In this document: positions 1-6,947 of the stretch, piece after piece | How the letters are laid out: each line of letters opens with the position of its first letter | How positions within the stretch are numbered: the first letter of the stretch is position 1 | Origin: Dialister sp. UBA6422 | GTDB lineage: Bacteria; Bacillota; Negativicutes; Veillonellales; Dialisteraceae | Direction: 5' to 3' | DNA length: 7,441 nt | Assembly: GCA_002439665.1 (NCBI GenBank) | Contig: DJPC01000161.1 | Coordinates: 2,948-10,388 of the forward strand | Made by a program: the position numbers and the translations under genes | The notes under the pieces: model-generated | What the model was told of the DNA's origin: nothing | Databases searched by the model: none | What the model saw: only the letters and a program-made list of their open reading frames with translations

Positions 1-53
1 CCACGAATCTGTCCAGAAAATGTTTTATTATGTATATCCATTGGTGTAATCAT
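1..53 (-). CDS. divIVA: DivIVA, N-terminal end only (runs off the window)
   Basis: Only the first 17 complete codons are present, reading MITPMDIHNKTFSGQIR. This matches the conserved N-terminal membrane-binding segment of DivIVA/GpsB-type coiled-coil proteins (pattern xLTPxDIHNKxFxxxxRG). DivIVA senses negative membrane curvature at the poles and the division site and recruits partner proteins. The start is supported by an AAAGGAG ribosome binding site ending eight bases before the ATG. Its place after ylmH is the same as in Bacillus and many other Firmicutes, which supports the call. The coiled-coil body lies outside the window, so length and C-terminal features cannot be judged. Confidence 0.88.
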   Translation of the reverse strand, partial: MITPMDIHNKTFSGQIR

Positions 54-137
54 AGTGTTTTCTCCTTTATAAAATGCATACACGATGCACACGAAGCTAC
101 TATGAGCTAGGAATGAGAAATTAGAGGTAAAGAAAAA

Positions 138-157
138 CATATGCCGCCATTCATATG
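138..157 (-). terminator. Weak hairpin plus U-tract between ylmH and divIVA
   Basis: On the minus strand two CATATG hexamers flank an eight-base spacer and are followed directly by TTTTTCTTT. GCCAT/ATGGC within the same segment could form a competing hairpin. With only a six-base-pair AT-rich stem this would be at best a leaky terminator or attenuator inside the cluster. The rest of the 150-bp gap (54-203) shows only the divIVA ribosome binding site and no convincing promoter. Confidence 0.3.
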
Positions 158-203
158 GCACTGATGATCCTACCGTCTAACGCTTAATTCTTAACTGACT
201 TTT

Positions 204-995
204 TTATTTATATCTATCAATCAGAAGTCCTGTCCGCCCTTTGCGGCTGGTACCAGTTTCTTCTTTGATCTCAATGCGTCCTCTGCCACGGATGCTAATC
301 ACATCCCCTACTTTGACCGCTTGAGACGCACTTTTAGCAGGCTGCCAATTCACTTCTGTTCGTTCATCTTCTACAGCCTGTGCCATCTTAGAGCGAGAAA
401 TCCCAAATCCCGCAGCTCCGACAGCATCTAATCGAAGCGAAGCCACAGTAGCCCTCACTTCTTTGGCTGTTTTCTTCGGTGGTGCAATTTGATCCATGGG
501 AATTTCTTCCACTTTCACAGGCACCATAGCCACTTTGAGGAAATTCTCCTTCACCCATTCTGCCATAGCTGTATCGACCAATATCTGGCATCCTGCGCCT
601 TGCATGAGAATATCTCCCAAAACAGCACGATCAATGCCCAGTCCCATAAGAGCTCCCAATACATCCCGGTGTCCAATGAGACGATACCGCCCATCCCAGG
701 TAACAGAAAGAAGAGTGATGCCAAAATCAATGGGACCATCATAATCATCTCTTGCAAAAGCGATACGTACTCTTTCTGCTTCATGATAGCCACCAAAACT
801 TTTGGCAGTCACTGTCTTCATATGGGCTGAAATGGTTTGACCAATCTGCGCTGCAAAAGGAGACATGAAAGGACCTACGGCAAAAGGACGTCCACGATCT
901 ACTGAATCTGCCAAATCCAGTAGCCTCATGGCCATATCTTTTGCCTCATCTCCGGTAGCAGCAAAATATCGAAGAATCTTTTCTCTATCTTTCAT
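204..995 (-). CDS. ylmH: YlmH-family RNA-binding protein with C-terminal S4 domain
   Basis: The 263-residue protein has the YlmH layout. An N-terminal region of about 170 residues includes the family-typical stretch GHRDVLGALMGLGIDR (108-123). An S4 RNA-binding domain follows at about 186-244 (RLDAVGAAGFGISRSK, then VKVGDVISIRGRGRIEI). In Bacillus the homologue (also called RqcP2) binds stalled 50S subunits carrying peptidyl-tRNA and helps ribosome quality control, and its gene sits beside division genes. The start ATG is preceded by GCAGGAG about eleven bases upstream. The 92-bp gap to proC is the largest within this gene block. The usual small membrane gene ylmG is not found before it. The length (about 257-263 aa) is normal for the family, and no lesions are seen. 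Confidence 0.9.
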   Translation of the reverse strand: MKDREKILRYFAATGDEAKDMAMRLLDLADSVDRGRPFAVGPFMSPFAAQIGQTISAHMKTVTAKSFGGYHEAERVRIAFARDDYDGPIDFGITLLSVTWDGRYRLIGHRDVLGALMGLGIDRAVLGDILMQGAGCQILVDTAMAEWVKENFLKVAMVPVKVEEIPMDQIAPPKKTAKEVRATVASLRLDAVGAAGFGISRSKMAQAVEDERTEVNWQPAKSASQAVKVGDVISIRGRGRIEIKEETGTSRKGRTGLLIDRYK

Positions 996-1087
996 AAAAT
1001 GCTATACTCCTGCTTCATGATGCGATGATAGTAACTGGAAAATGAAGACACAAATGGATATGTCCTCTCCTACTACTTCACCGTTTC

Positions 1088-1888
1088 TTACTTCTTTTGG
1101 GCCATCCTATCTGACTTATCCAGACAAGCTTTGACTCCATCCATTAAAGCTGCACGGAGACCATCTTGTTCCATGGCATGAATGCCAGCAATGGTCGTAC
1201 CCCCTGGGCTGGTCACTTGGTCTCGCAGCTCTGCTGGATGTTTTCCAGTTTCCAAAACCATTTTGGCCGCACCATATAAAGTCTGTGCTGCTGCCTCAAT
1301 CGCTAATTTTCTAGGAAGGCCGATCAAAACGCCTGCATCAGCTAATGCGTCAATAATGACAAAGGCATATCCCGGGCCTGCACCAGATAAAGCCCCCAAT
1401 TCATCCAATTGCCGTTCATTCACTACTGCTTCTCTTCCTAGGGCAGCAAATATCTCTTCCGCTTCTTGAATAAAAGTCTTGGAAGCCAGTTTCCCTGGTG
1501 CAATAGCTGCCATCCCTTCTCCCACAGAAGCGGGGGTATTGGGCATGACACGAATCACTTCCGTCCCTTCAGGAAGGGAAGACTCTAGTGTATCAAGCGT
1601 AACAGCAGCAGCAATAGAAAGAACCCGGGCTGGTTTATACCGGGAAATTTCTTTCAGCACAGAGGGGACCACATTGGGCTTTACAGCTAAAATAACAATA
1701 TCTGCTTCAGCTGCTTCACTGCCATCCTTAGATGCTAAGACTCCATACTTTACTGCTTTCTCTTTAGAAGCTTCTTCATTGTGTTCTTTTAGAAAAACCT
1801 CTTCTTTTTTCCAAAGATTTTTAGCAAGACAACCGGAAAGAATAGCTCCTCCCATAGCGCCGCAACCAATCATCAGTATTTTTTTCAT
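1088..1888 (-). CDS. proC: Pyrroline-5-carboxylate reductase
   Basis: This 266-residue enzyme reduces 1-pyrroline-5-carboxylate to L-proline with NAD(P)H, the last step of proline synthesis in the cytoplasm. Visible family marks are the N-terminal Rossmann motif IGCGAMGG (7-14), AVKPN (68-72), VMPNTPA (114-120), the C-terminal signature LSGAGPGYAF (167-176) and DQVTSPGGTTIAGI (223-236). The start at 1888 is chosen because MKKILMIGCGAMGG is the normal ProC N-terminus and AAAGGA lies nine bases before it. A six-codon upstream extension to 1906 lies inside the preceding gene. The ATG overlaps the stop of the sepF-like gene as ATGA, which implies translational coupling. Finding proC within a sepF-ylmH cluster is uncommon relative to Bacillus. 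The enzyme looks complete. Confidence 0.95.
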   Translation of the reverse strand: MKKILMIGCGAMGGAILSGCLAKNLWKKEEVFLKEHNEEASKEKAVKYGVLASKDGSEAAEADIVILAVKPNVVPSVLKEISRYKPARVLSIAAAVTLDTLESSLPEGTEVIRVMPNTPASVGEGMAAIAPGKLASKTFIQEAEEIFAALGREAVVNERQLDELGALSGAGPGYAFVIIDALADAGVLIGLPRKLAIEAAAQTLYGAAKMVLETGKHPAELRDQVTSPGGTTIAGIHAMEQDGLRAALMDGVKACLDKSDRMAQKK

Positions 1889-2313
1889 TTGTCCGGTCCT
1901 TTCCATGTAGGAATCCCCGATACATAAGCCAGTTTATCTTCATCTAGTCGTACAGTATCTGGTGCACAAATCAAGACGTCATCATTCAAGAGTTCTGCAC
2001 TTCCGTGAGCCATATAGACAGCCCCGCTCATAAAATCCACAAAACGGCTAGCCGTCTCATCATCTACACTATCGTTTAATACGATAATAACAACCTTCCC
2101 TTTGGCCAATGCATCTACAGCATGCCTAGCATCAGAATAAGAAGAAGGTATCACCACCATCACTTCCAAAGGGCGAATGCTTCTTACCGGTAGCGCGCCT
2201 GCCGCAGGACTATCATCCACCTCTTTGTGTGGTATCTCTGGTGTTTCATAAAGTTCTTCCTGGCTAACGAACTGGCTTTTAAACCACTCGATACCACGAG
2301 TTACAAGTGACAT
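1885..2313 (-). CDS. Second SepF-like cell-division protein (tandem paralogue)
   Basis: The 142-residue product carries a SepF/DUF552 core at about 49-124: EVMVVIPSSYSDARHAV, then RFVDFMSGAVYMAHG and DVLICAPDTV. The same landmarks occur in the upstream SepF. Its N-terminus MSLVTRGIEWFKSQF could form the amphipathic membrane-targeting helix typical of SepF. A short acidic linker follows, and the protein lacks the Gln/Pro/Ala tail of its neighbour. SepF tethers FtsZ to the membrane and bundles it. Whether this copy keeps FtsZ binding is unknown; sequence divergence suggests a specialised or regulatory partner. The ATG shares one base with the upstream sepF stop (TGATG). A TTG one codon earlier is an alternative start. 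Its stop overlaps the proC start. Confidence 0.83.
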   Translation of the reverse strand: MSLVTRGIEWFKSQFVSQEELYETPEIPHKEVDDSPAAGALPVRSIRPLEVMVVIPSSYSDARHAVDALAKGKVVIIVLNDSVDDETASRFVDFMSGAVYMAHGSAELLNDDVLICAPDTVRLDEDKLAYVSGIPTWKGPDK

Positions 2314-2816
2314 CAAGCTTCAGGTGCCTGTGGTCCCTGGGGAGCCTGACCATTCCACTGTGGAGCGGGAGCAGCGCTCTGTGTTTGCTGCTGATCAGAA
2401 AAAGCGGCAAAATTTTCCCGAGACACACTCATATTATTCGGCGCGCAGAGATAAATACTTTCAGAAATCTGATCAATACGACCATCTAAAGCATACATAA
2501 TGCCCTGTACGAAATCGACGATCCGCTGCGCTTCGTCAGCATCTGTTTTTTCCATATTCATGACCACTGGACGCATAGCTTTCAAATGGTCTCCGATTTT
2601 TTCAGCATCATTGTAACTTTTTGGGCTCACCACAACCATAGTATATGGTTTGGCCGGCTGCCTTGGAACAGCAGTATGACCAATACCGCGAACAGCTGCC
2701 CTAGGAGGAACCGGAGCCGCCGGATTGACCGGAGCTGTTTCATCAGCCAATTCTTCCTCTAATTCTTCATCATCATGGTCGACAAACTGATCTTTAAACT
2801 TATCCAATAAGCTCAT
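2313..2816 (-). CDS. sepF: Cell division protein SepF
   Basis: The 167-residue protein has the three-part SepF build. An amphipathic N-terminal helix (MSLLDKFKDQF) targets the membrane. A long acidic and then Pro/Ala-rich linker (about 12-56) follows. The globular SepF domain (about 57-132) contains YTMVVVSPKSYNDAEKIGDHL, RIVDFVQGIMYALDG and SIYLCAPNNMSVS. Gly105 in the DFVQG motif corresponds to the SG of Bacillus SepF (FLSG), in the conserved core near the dimer interface. A Gln/Pro/Ala-rich tail closes the protein. SepF anchors FtsZ to the membrane and supports septum formation. The start at 2816 is preferred because AGGAG sits eight bases upstream and MSLLDKF is a usual SepF N-terminus. 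The gene lies 14 bp after yggS and overlaps the second sepF-like gene by one base. Confidence 0.93.
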   Translation of the reverse strand: MSLLDKFKDQFVDHDDEELEEELADETAPVNPAAPVPPRAAVRGIGHTAVPRQPAKPYTMVVVSPKSYNDAEKIGDHLKAMRPVVMNMEKTDADEAQRIVDFVQGIMYALDGRIDQISESIYLCAPNNMSVSRENFAAFSDQQQTQSAAPAPQWNGQAPQGPQAPEA

Positions 2817-2830
2817 GCTTTTTTCTCCTC

Positions 2831-3520
2831 TCAATGATATTGGCGCTCTCCAAAAATAGCAGTACCAATACGAACCATAGTGGCTCCTTCTTCAATAGCA
2901 ATCATAAAATCATGGGTCATTCCCATAGACAGAATAGAGATCTGTCCCTTAGGAAAATAGGTTTTCAATGTATCCCACATTTGATGGGCCTTATGAAATA
3001 TAGGGCGAGTCAATTCTACATCAGCATAATTTGGCGCCATACACATAAGTCCTACCACCTGCAGGTGTGGAAGAGATTTAGCTACTTCCACTACAGGTAG
3101 CAAGTCATCTATAGCAAAACCATATTTACTCTCTTCACCAGAAATATTAAATTCCAGTAAAATGCGTTGTACTTTATGGATTTCTCCAGCTCGTTTATCA
3201 ATTTCTTTTAAAATAGAAATTGAATCAACAGACTGAATTAAGTCAGCTATAGCTACCGCTTTTTTTACTTTATTTTTTTGCAAATGGCCCTGCAAATTCC
3301 AAATAACAGGAACCGTAAGGGCTTGATGCTTTTCTTCCATTTCCTGGACTCGATTTTCACCGACCTGTTTCACTCCTAGAGCAATGGCTTCCTCCATATC
3401 TTCTAAGGGATGAAATTTAGTCACAGCGACTAAAGTCACATCCTGCCCATAGGGAGACTTCTTTTTCGCCGTTTCTATCTGGTCCATGACATGGGCTAAT
3501 CTTTCCTTGATCTCCGACAT
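2831..3520 (-). CDS. yggS: PLP homeostasis protein, YggS/YlmE/PLPBP family
   Basis: The 229-residue protein is a single-domain fold-type III PLP-binding protein that buffers pyridoxal phosphate and affects amino acid balance; it has no firmly established catalytic reaction. The PLP lysine is Lys35 in VAVTKFHP. Other family marks are GENRVQE (54-60), SMGMTHDF near the C-terminus and [11 protein letters not shown] at the end. The usual WHxIGxLQ.NK motif reads [11 protein letters not shown] here, so the conserved His is Asn. The start at 3520 has AAGGTGG upstream. A 33-codon upstream extension is hydrophobic, lacks family similarity and would cross the promoter region, so it was rejected. As ylmE, this gene opens the division cluster in Bacillus as well. 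Confidence 0.93.
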   Translation of the reverse strand: MSEIKERLAHVMDQIETAKKKSPYGQDVTLVAVTKFHPLEDMEEAIALGVKQVGENRVQEMEEKHQALTVPVIWNLQGHLQKNKVKKAVAIADLIQSVDSISILKEIDKRAGEIHKVQRILLEFNISGEESKYGFAIDDLLPVVEVAKSLPHLQVVGLMCMAPNYADVELTRPIFHKAHQMWDTLKTYFPKGQISILSMGMTHDFMIAIEEGATMVRIGTAIFGERQYH

Positions 3521-3587
3521 AGCCCCACCTTCTTTTATTGGAAATTTGAGTATATGTTTCTTGGTAGAAATAGATATACTTATTGGT

Positions 3588-3596
3588 ATTATAACA
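3588..3596 (-). promoter_or_regulatory. Extended -10 promoter for the yggS-sepF-proC-ylmH cluster
   Basis: On the minus strand the sequence TGTTATAAT gives a perfect TATAAT preceded by TGn, an extended -10 element. It would start transcription near 3581 and leave a 5' leader of about 60 bases before yggS. A good -35 hexamer is not seen at 17 bases; only a T-rich stretch is there, which fits reliance on the extended -10. It is the only strong promoter candidate found upstream of the division cluster in this window. Confidence 0.6.
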
Positions 3597-3874
3597 CAGA
3601 AACAGCAAGAGAAAAACAAAAAATTGAGAAAGCCAATCCATCAGCGCCAGATAAAATCACATCATCTTTTCCATCTTCATATTGCTCCACATGTTTAAAA
3701 ATCACTTTGAAAAAAAGTATGGAATGAAAAATATAAAAAGCAACATATTTCTCCATTTCAAAATATGTTAAATGGGTACTCGTTATCGCTATCTCGTCAT
3801 GGGAAAAACTTTTTTCTAGAAGGAAATAACAACATACATATAACTTTTATTTCCTATTTGATGATTTCCCATAT
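3597..3874. other. AT-rich intergenic region with no confident gene
   Basis: This stretch separates the end of the T-box operon from the promoter of the division cluster. It is AT-rich and contains two inverted repeats: the one at 3742-3769 and GGAAATAA...TTATTTCC at about 3822-3854 with a 17-base loop. A minus-strand open frame (3589-3756, 55 codons, hydrophobic ends) has no ribosome binding site and its stop lies inside the -10 box, so I do not call it a gene. No RNA gene is recognised. Confidence 0.55.
3742..3769 (-). repeat. 9-bp inverted repeat followed by a T-rich run (possible weak terminator or operator)
   Basis: AACATATTT and its exact reverse complement AAATATGTT flank a ten-base spacer. 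On the minus strand the hairpin is followed by GCTTTTTATATTTTTC, resembling a weak AT-rich terminator backing up the strong one at 3875-3918. It could equally be a protein-binding operator upstream of the division-cluster promoter. Confidence 0.4.
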
Positions 3875-3918
3875 AAAAATGCCTTATGGATGTACACAAT
3901 CATCCATAAGGCATTTTT
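3875..3918 (-). terminator. Strong rho-independent terminator of the T-box operon
   Basis: An 18-bp perfect inverted repeat (core TGCCTTATGGATG) with an eight-base loop lies 20 bases after the stop of the last operon gene. It has A-run and T-run flanks, so it could also stop plus-strand transcription. It defines the 3' end of the three-gene operon and shows that no transporter permease or ATPase gene follows in the same transcript. Confidence 0.92.
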
Positions 3919-3937
3919 ATCATTTAAATTTGAAAAA

Positions 3938-4927
3938 TCATACCATATTTGCTTTTTTAGCAATATCTTCTGGAATCTGGATACCCAATATATCAGCATC
4001 CTTCTTATTAATCACAATGGTATATTCTTTCTGATGCTGAATGGCTGCTGTTTCTGGTTTAACCTTTCCATCCAAAATATCAGCTGCCAAGGCCCCTGTC
4101 TGTTTCCCTAACTGATAGTAATCCACAGAAAGAGCAGCCAGGGCCCCATCTTTAGCCATAATATCTGCACCTACGATGACAGGAATTTTATTAGCATCCG
4201 TGATTTTCATCAGCGTAGGAATGGAGGAGGCTAAGGTATTGTCCGTAGGTACGTAGATATAATCCACTTTGCCCACCAATGATTCTGCTACTTGCTGGAT
4301 ATCATTCACATTATTGACAGTGCGTTCTTCTACATGAAGATCATGGTCTTTGCAATAGGCTTTCATCATATTGGCCTGTACTTCGCTATTGACTTCACTG
4401 GAACAATAAATCAATCCCACATTTTTGGCATTTGGCACCAATTGACTAGCTAAATCCATTTGTGCATCCATGGATGCTAGGTCACTAACCCCAGTCAGGT
4501 TTCCCCCTGGTTTTTCATCATTTTGTACCAATTTCGCGGTAGTATAGTCAGTAATCGCTGTACCTACAATGGGAATATCCTTGATTTCATTGGCTGCTGC
4601 CTGAGCAGCTGGTGTAGCAATGGCACAAATCAATTTTGGTTTTTCAGCCTTAAAGCGAGATACAATGGTTTTTAAATTGGACTGATCTCCCTGGGCATTT
4701 TCTTGATCAATATCTACTTTATCAGGACCATATCCTCTTTCTTTCAAACCATCTACAAATCCACGATTGGCTTCATCCAGTGATCCATGCTGCACAATTT
4801 GTACCACACCGATTTTCATTTTGCCAGATGAGTCTCCTCCTTTAGCATGATCACTTCCGCATCCTCCATACACAAGCGCAGCTGCTGCCAGTGCTGCTGC
4901 CATACTGATTTTCATCCATTTCTTCAT
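3938..4927 (-). CDS. TrpX-like ABC transporter substrate-binding lipoprotein (downstream copy)
   Basis: The 329-residue protein belongs to the ABC_sub_bind family (COG2984), whose TrpX members serve aromatic amino acid uptake. It begins with a lipoprotein signal: MKKWMK, a hydrophobic Ala-rich core, and Cys23 in LVYGGC, an atypical lipobox with Tyr at -3. A Ser/Gly linker follows, then the two-lobe periplasmic fold starting KIGVVQIVQHGSLDEA. Family features seen are RFKAEKPKLICAIATPAAQAA, DIPIVGTAITDY, GLIYCSSEVNS and PTDNTLASSIPTL. It would sit outside the cytoplasmic membrane, delivering a ligand to a permease encoded elsewhere. The start is fixed by AAGGA seven bases upstream. It is a close paralogue of equal length to the gene at 5876-6865. 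The ligand is unproven; the Phe-type T-box argues for phenylalanine or a related compound rather than Trp. Confidence 0.88.
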   Translation of the reverse strand: MKKWMKISMAAALAAAALVYGGCGSDHAKGGDSSGKMKIGVVQIVQHGSLDEANRGFVDGLKERGYGPDKVDIDQENAQGDQSNLKTIVSRFKAEKPKLICAIATPAAQAAANEIKDIPIVGTAITDYTTAKLVQNDEKPGGNLTGVSDLASMDAQMDLASQLVPNAKNVGLIYCSSEVNSEVQANMMKAYCKDHDLHVEERTVNNVNDIQQVAESLVGKVDYIYVPTDNTLASSIPTLMKITDANKIPVIVGADIMAKDGALAALSVDYYQLGKQTGALAADILDGKVKPETAAIQHQKEYTIVINKKDADILGIQIPEDIAKKANMV

Positions 4928-4980
4928 TGTGACATTCCTTCTTTTTGATTAACCACTGATTTGATATATACTACATACTT

Positions 4981-5766
4981 TTATTTAATATATGTGTCTT
5001 CTAAAGCATCCATGGTTCCATCTGTTTCCAGTTCTGCCAAGAAGAAATTGACATAATTCAAAAAATCTTGATCTCCTTTAGCCATAAGAACTCCGAATCG
5101 ACTCTTTGTAAAAGGATGATCCACCAAAGGAGCTGCCAATTTAGGATTTATCTTTACATATTTTCTGGCTTCCATGGTTTCGGTAATCATGATATCTGCC
5201 TTACCTTCTGCAATAAGCCCCGGAATTTCTGCATTCTGTTCATGCACCAGAAGAGTGGCATGAGGCAGATGGGCTTTGGCAAATTTTTCATTGGTGCCGC
5301 CTGGATTGACCATCACCTTCACCTCTGGACGATCGAGATCAGCAACCGATTGGTATTTCTTTTCTTCTCCTGCCCGGCAAAGAATGGTCTTACCAAAAAG
5401 TAAATACCCATCAGACATAGCCATCGTTTGTTCTCGTTCAAAGGTACGAGTGATTCCGCAAAGGGCAACGTCAAACTTGCCATCCTTCGTGTCTTTCGCC
5501 AATGTTTTCCAAGTGGTGGGCACGTATTCTACTTTTACATGCAAACTATCCGCCAATTTCTGGGATAGTTCTGCATCAAAGCCTTCATATTGACCGGTTT
5601 GCTGATTTTTATAAGACATGGGGCGATAATCCCCTGTCGTACCGATACGAATCGTACCGCGCGCTGCAATATCTTCTAAATGCGAAGCCCACACATCACA
5701 AGTATTTCCCATAACCAATCCGGCTGCCAGCAAAGCAGCTGCTCCATATTTCATCCAACTTCTCAT
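4981..5766 (-). CDS. pheC: Secreted cyclohexadienyl (prephenate/arogenate) dehydratase, PheC type
   Basis: The 261-residue protein has an N-terminal signal peptide (cleavage likely after VWA, about residue 27) and a type-3 solute-binding-protein fold. It matches periplasmic cyclohexadienyl dehydratase (PheC of Pseudomonas) more closely than amino acid receptors: TTGDYRPMSYK (43-53), EYVPTTW (80-86), DVALCGI (99-105), VNPGGTNEKFAKAHL (153-167) and ADIMITETMEAR (190-201). The last region carries the TxxxEAR segment with Glu199, probably equivalent to the catalytic glutamate described in this enzyme group. The family dehydrates and decarboxylates prephenate to phenylpyruvate, or arogenate to phenylalanine. 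Position between two TrpX-like genes under a Phe-type T-box supports this role. The start has AAGGAAGGA upstream. The main alternative is a non-catalytic polar amino acid binding protein; I consider that less likely from the motifs. Confidence 0.82.
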   Translation of the reverse strand: MRSWMKYGAAALLAAGLVMGNTCDVWASHLEDIAARGTIRIGTTGDYRPMSYKNQQTGQYEGFDAELSQKLADSLHVKVEYVPTTWKTLAKDTKDGKFDVALCGITRTFEREQTMAMSDGYLLFGKTILCRAGEEKKYQSVADLDRPEVKVMVNPGGTNEKFAKAHLPHATLLVHEQNAEIPGLIAEGKADIMITETMEARKYVKINPKLAAPLVDHPFTKSRFGVLMAKGDQDFLNYVNFFLAELETDGTMDALEDTYIK

Positions 5767-5821
5767 CTTCTATCCTTCCTTTCTACATATGAAGAGTTTT
5801 GTCATCTCATTTTCACTTACG

Positions 5822-5841
5822 AAATATTTCTTGAAATATTT
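5822..5841 (-). repeat. AT-rich inverted repeat in the trpX-pheC intergenic spacer
   Basis: On the minus strand AAATATTTC and GAAATATTT flank two bases, giving a compact hairpin of about eight base pairs in the 109-bp gap between the first binding-protein gene and pheC. There is no U-tract after it, so it is not a typical terminator. An mRNA processing or stability element is possible. Confidence 0.35.
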
Positions 5842-5875
5842 GTATCCAAAAGGCTACTCCAATCCCTAGTTACCA

Positions 5876-6865
5876 TCATTCTACAAGGGTTGCATCTTTA
5901 TATTCTTCTGGAATCTGAATGCCTAAAAGCTCTGCATTCTTTTTATTAATAATGACTTCGTAAACTTCCGGATCTTGCACGGCAGTATCTTCTGGTTTAC
6001 TCTTACCAGAAAGGATATCCGCTGCCATATGGCCTGCCTGAACACCAGATTTATAAAATTCTACGGAAAGGGAGGCCAAAGCCCCATCGCGTGCCATGCT
6101 GTCAGCTCCTACAATAACAGGAATCTTGGCTGGATCTGTGACTTTGACCAAAGTAGGAATAGAGGAAGCCAGTACATTATCAGTAGGGACATAGATGAAA
6201 TCGACCTGTCCAACCATTGATTCTGCCACCTGCTGGATATCATTCACAGAAGAGACAGTCCGTTCTACCACAGAAAGCCCCATAGATTCTGCATGTTTTT
6301 TCGCCTGATTCGCTTGGATTTCACTATTTACTTCACTAGAACAATAGAGCAGTCCCATAGCTTTAGCATCAGGAACGAAAGCCTTACCCATATCCACCTG
6401 TTTTTCTACAGGCCCTCGATCATTGACGCCTGTCACATTGGTTTCTGGTTTGGCATTGGATTTCACTAACTTAGCTGTCTCAAAATCAGTGATAGCACAG
6501 CCCACAATAGGAATGTCCTTAATTTCATTGGCTACAGCCTGTGTCGCCGGCGTAGAAATACCAAAGATAATATCTGGCTTATTGCTCTTGAATCTAGAAG
6601 CAATGCTCTTTAAATTGGACTGATCCCCTTGGGCATTCTGCTGGTCTATATCGACCTTGTCAGGACCATATCCCCTTTCCTTTAGACCATCGATCATTCC
6701 TTTGTTCGCTGCATCTAAAGAGCCGTGCTGCATTATTTGTACAACTGCGACCTGCTTCTTACCAGAAGACTGACTGCTGGGCGGGTTTGTATTTCCGCAT
6801 CCACTATAAATCAATGTAATTCCTGCCAATGCTGCTATAATGCCTGCTCTCATCCATGTTTTCAT
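5876..6865 (-). CDS. TrpX-like ABC transporter substrate-binding lipoprotein (first gene of the T-box operon)
   Basis: This 329-residue protein has the same length and plan as the gene at 3938-4927. It has a signal peptide with Cys23 in LIYSGC (Tyr at -3 again), a Ser/Gln-rich linker, then the ABC_sub_bind fold starting VAVVQIMQHGSLDAANKG. Shared blocks such as DGLKERGYGPDKVDID, VNDIQQVAES and PVIVGAD show a duplication, although linker and ligand-lobe residues differ (for example CAITDFETAKLVK against TAITDYTTAKLVQ). It probably captures an aromatic amino acid or related compound outside the membrane. The start at 6865 is chosen because MKTWMRAG begins the signal peptide and GAGGGG lies about seven bases upstream. 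A 28-codon extension to 6949 would reach the terminator U-tract. It is the first gene after the T-box leader. Confidence 0.88.
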   Translation of the reverse strand: MKTWMRAGIIAALAGITLIYSGCGNTNPPSSQSSGKKQVAVVQIMQHGSLDAANKGMIDGLKERGYGPDKVDIDQQNAQGDQSNLKSIASRFKSNKPDIIFGISTPATQAVANEIKDIPIVGCAITDFETAKLVKSNAKPETNVTGVNDRGPVEKQVDMGKAFVPDAKAMGLLYCSSEVNSEIQANQAKKHAESMGLSVVERTVSSVNDIQQVAESMVGQVDFIYVPTDNVLASSIPTLVKVTDPAKIPVIVGADSMARDGALASLSVEFYKSGVQAGHMAADILSGKSKPEDTAVQDPEVYEVIINKKNAELLGIQIPEEYKDATLVE

Positions 6866-6947
6866 TTGGCTTCCCCTCTTCTTTTCTACTATCCTACCAT
6901 TGGGCTCATGACTGTTCCTTGTTGTGCGACTTCCAGTAGTGCCTAAC

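Noticed and set aside
489..830. Plus-strand open frames opposite ylmH, and similar ones opposite proC, pheC and the TrpX genes
   Set aside because: They are antisense to well-supported genes, have no family-like sequence, and look like by-products of codon bias.
3521..3619. 33-codon hydrophobic extension of YggS
   Set aside because: It covers the extended -10 and the 5' leader. YggS proteins start near MSEIKERL, where a good ribosome binding site is present.
4981..5766. Plain glutamine/polar amino acid ABC binding protein
   Set aside because: The fold fits, but the TTGDYRP, NPGGTNEKFA and TETMEAR blocks match cyclohexadienyl dehydratase, and the Phe T-box context agrees. It is kept only as an alternative.
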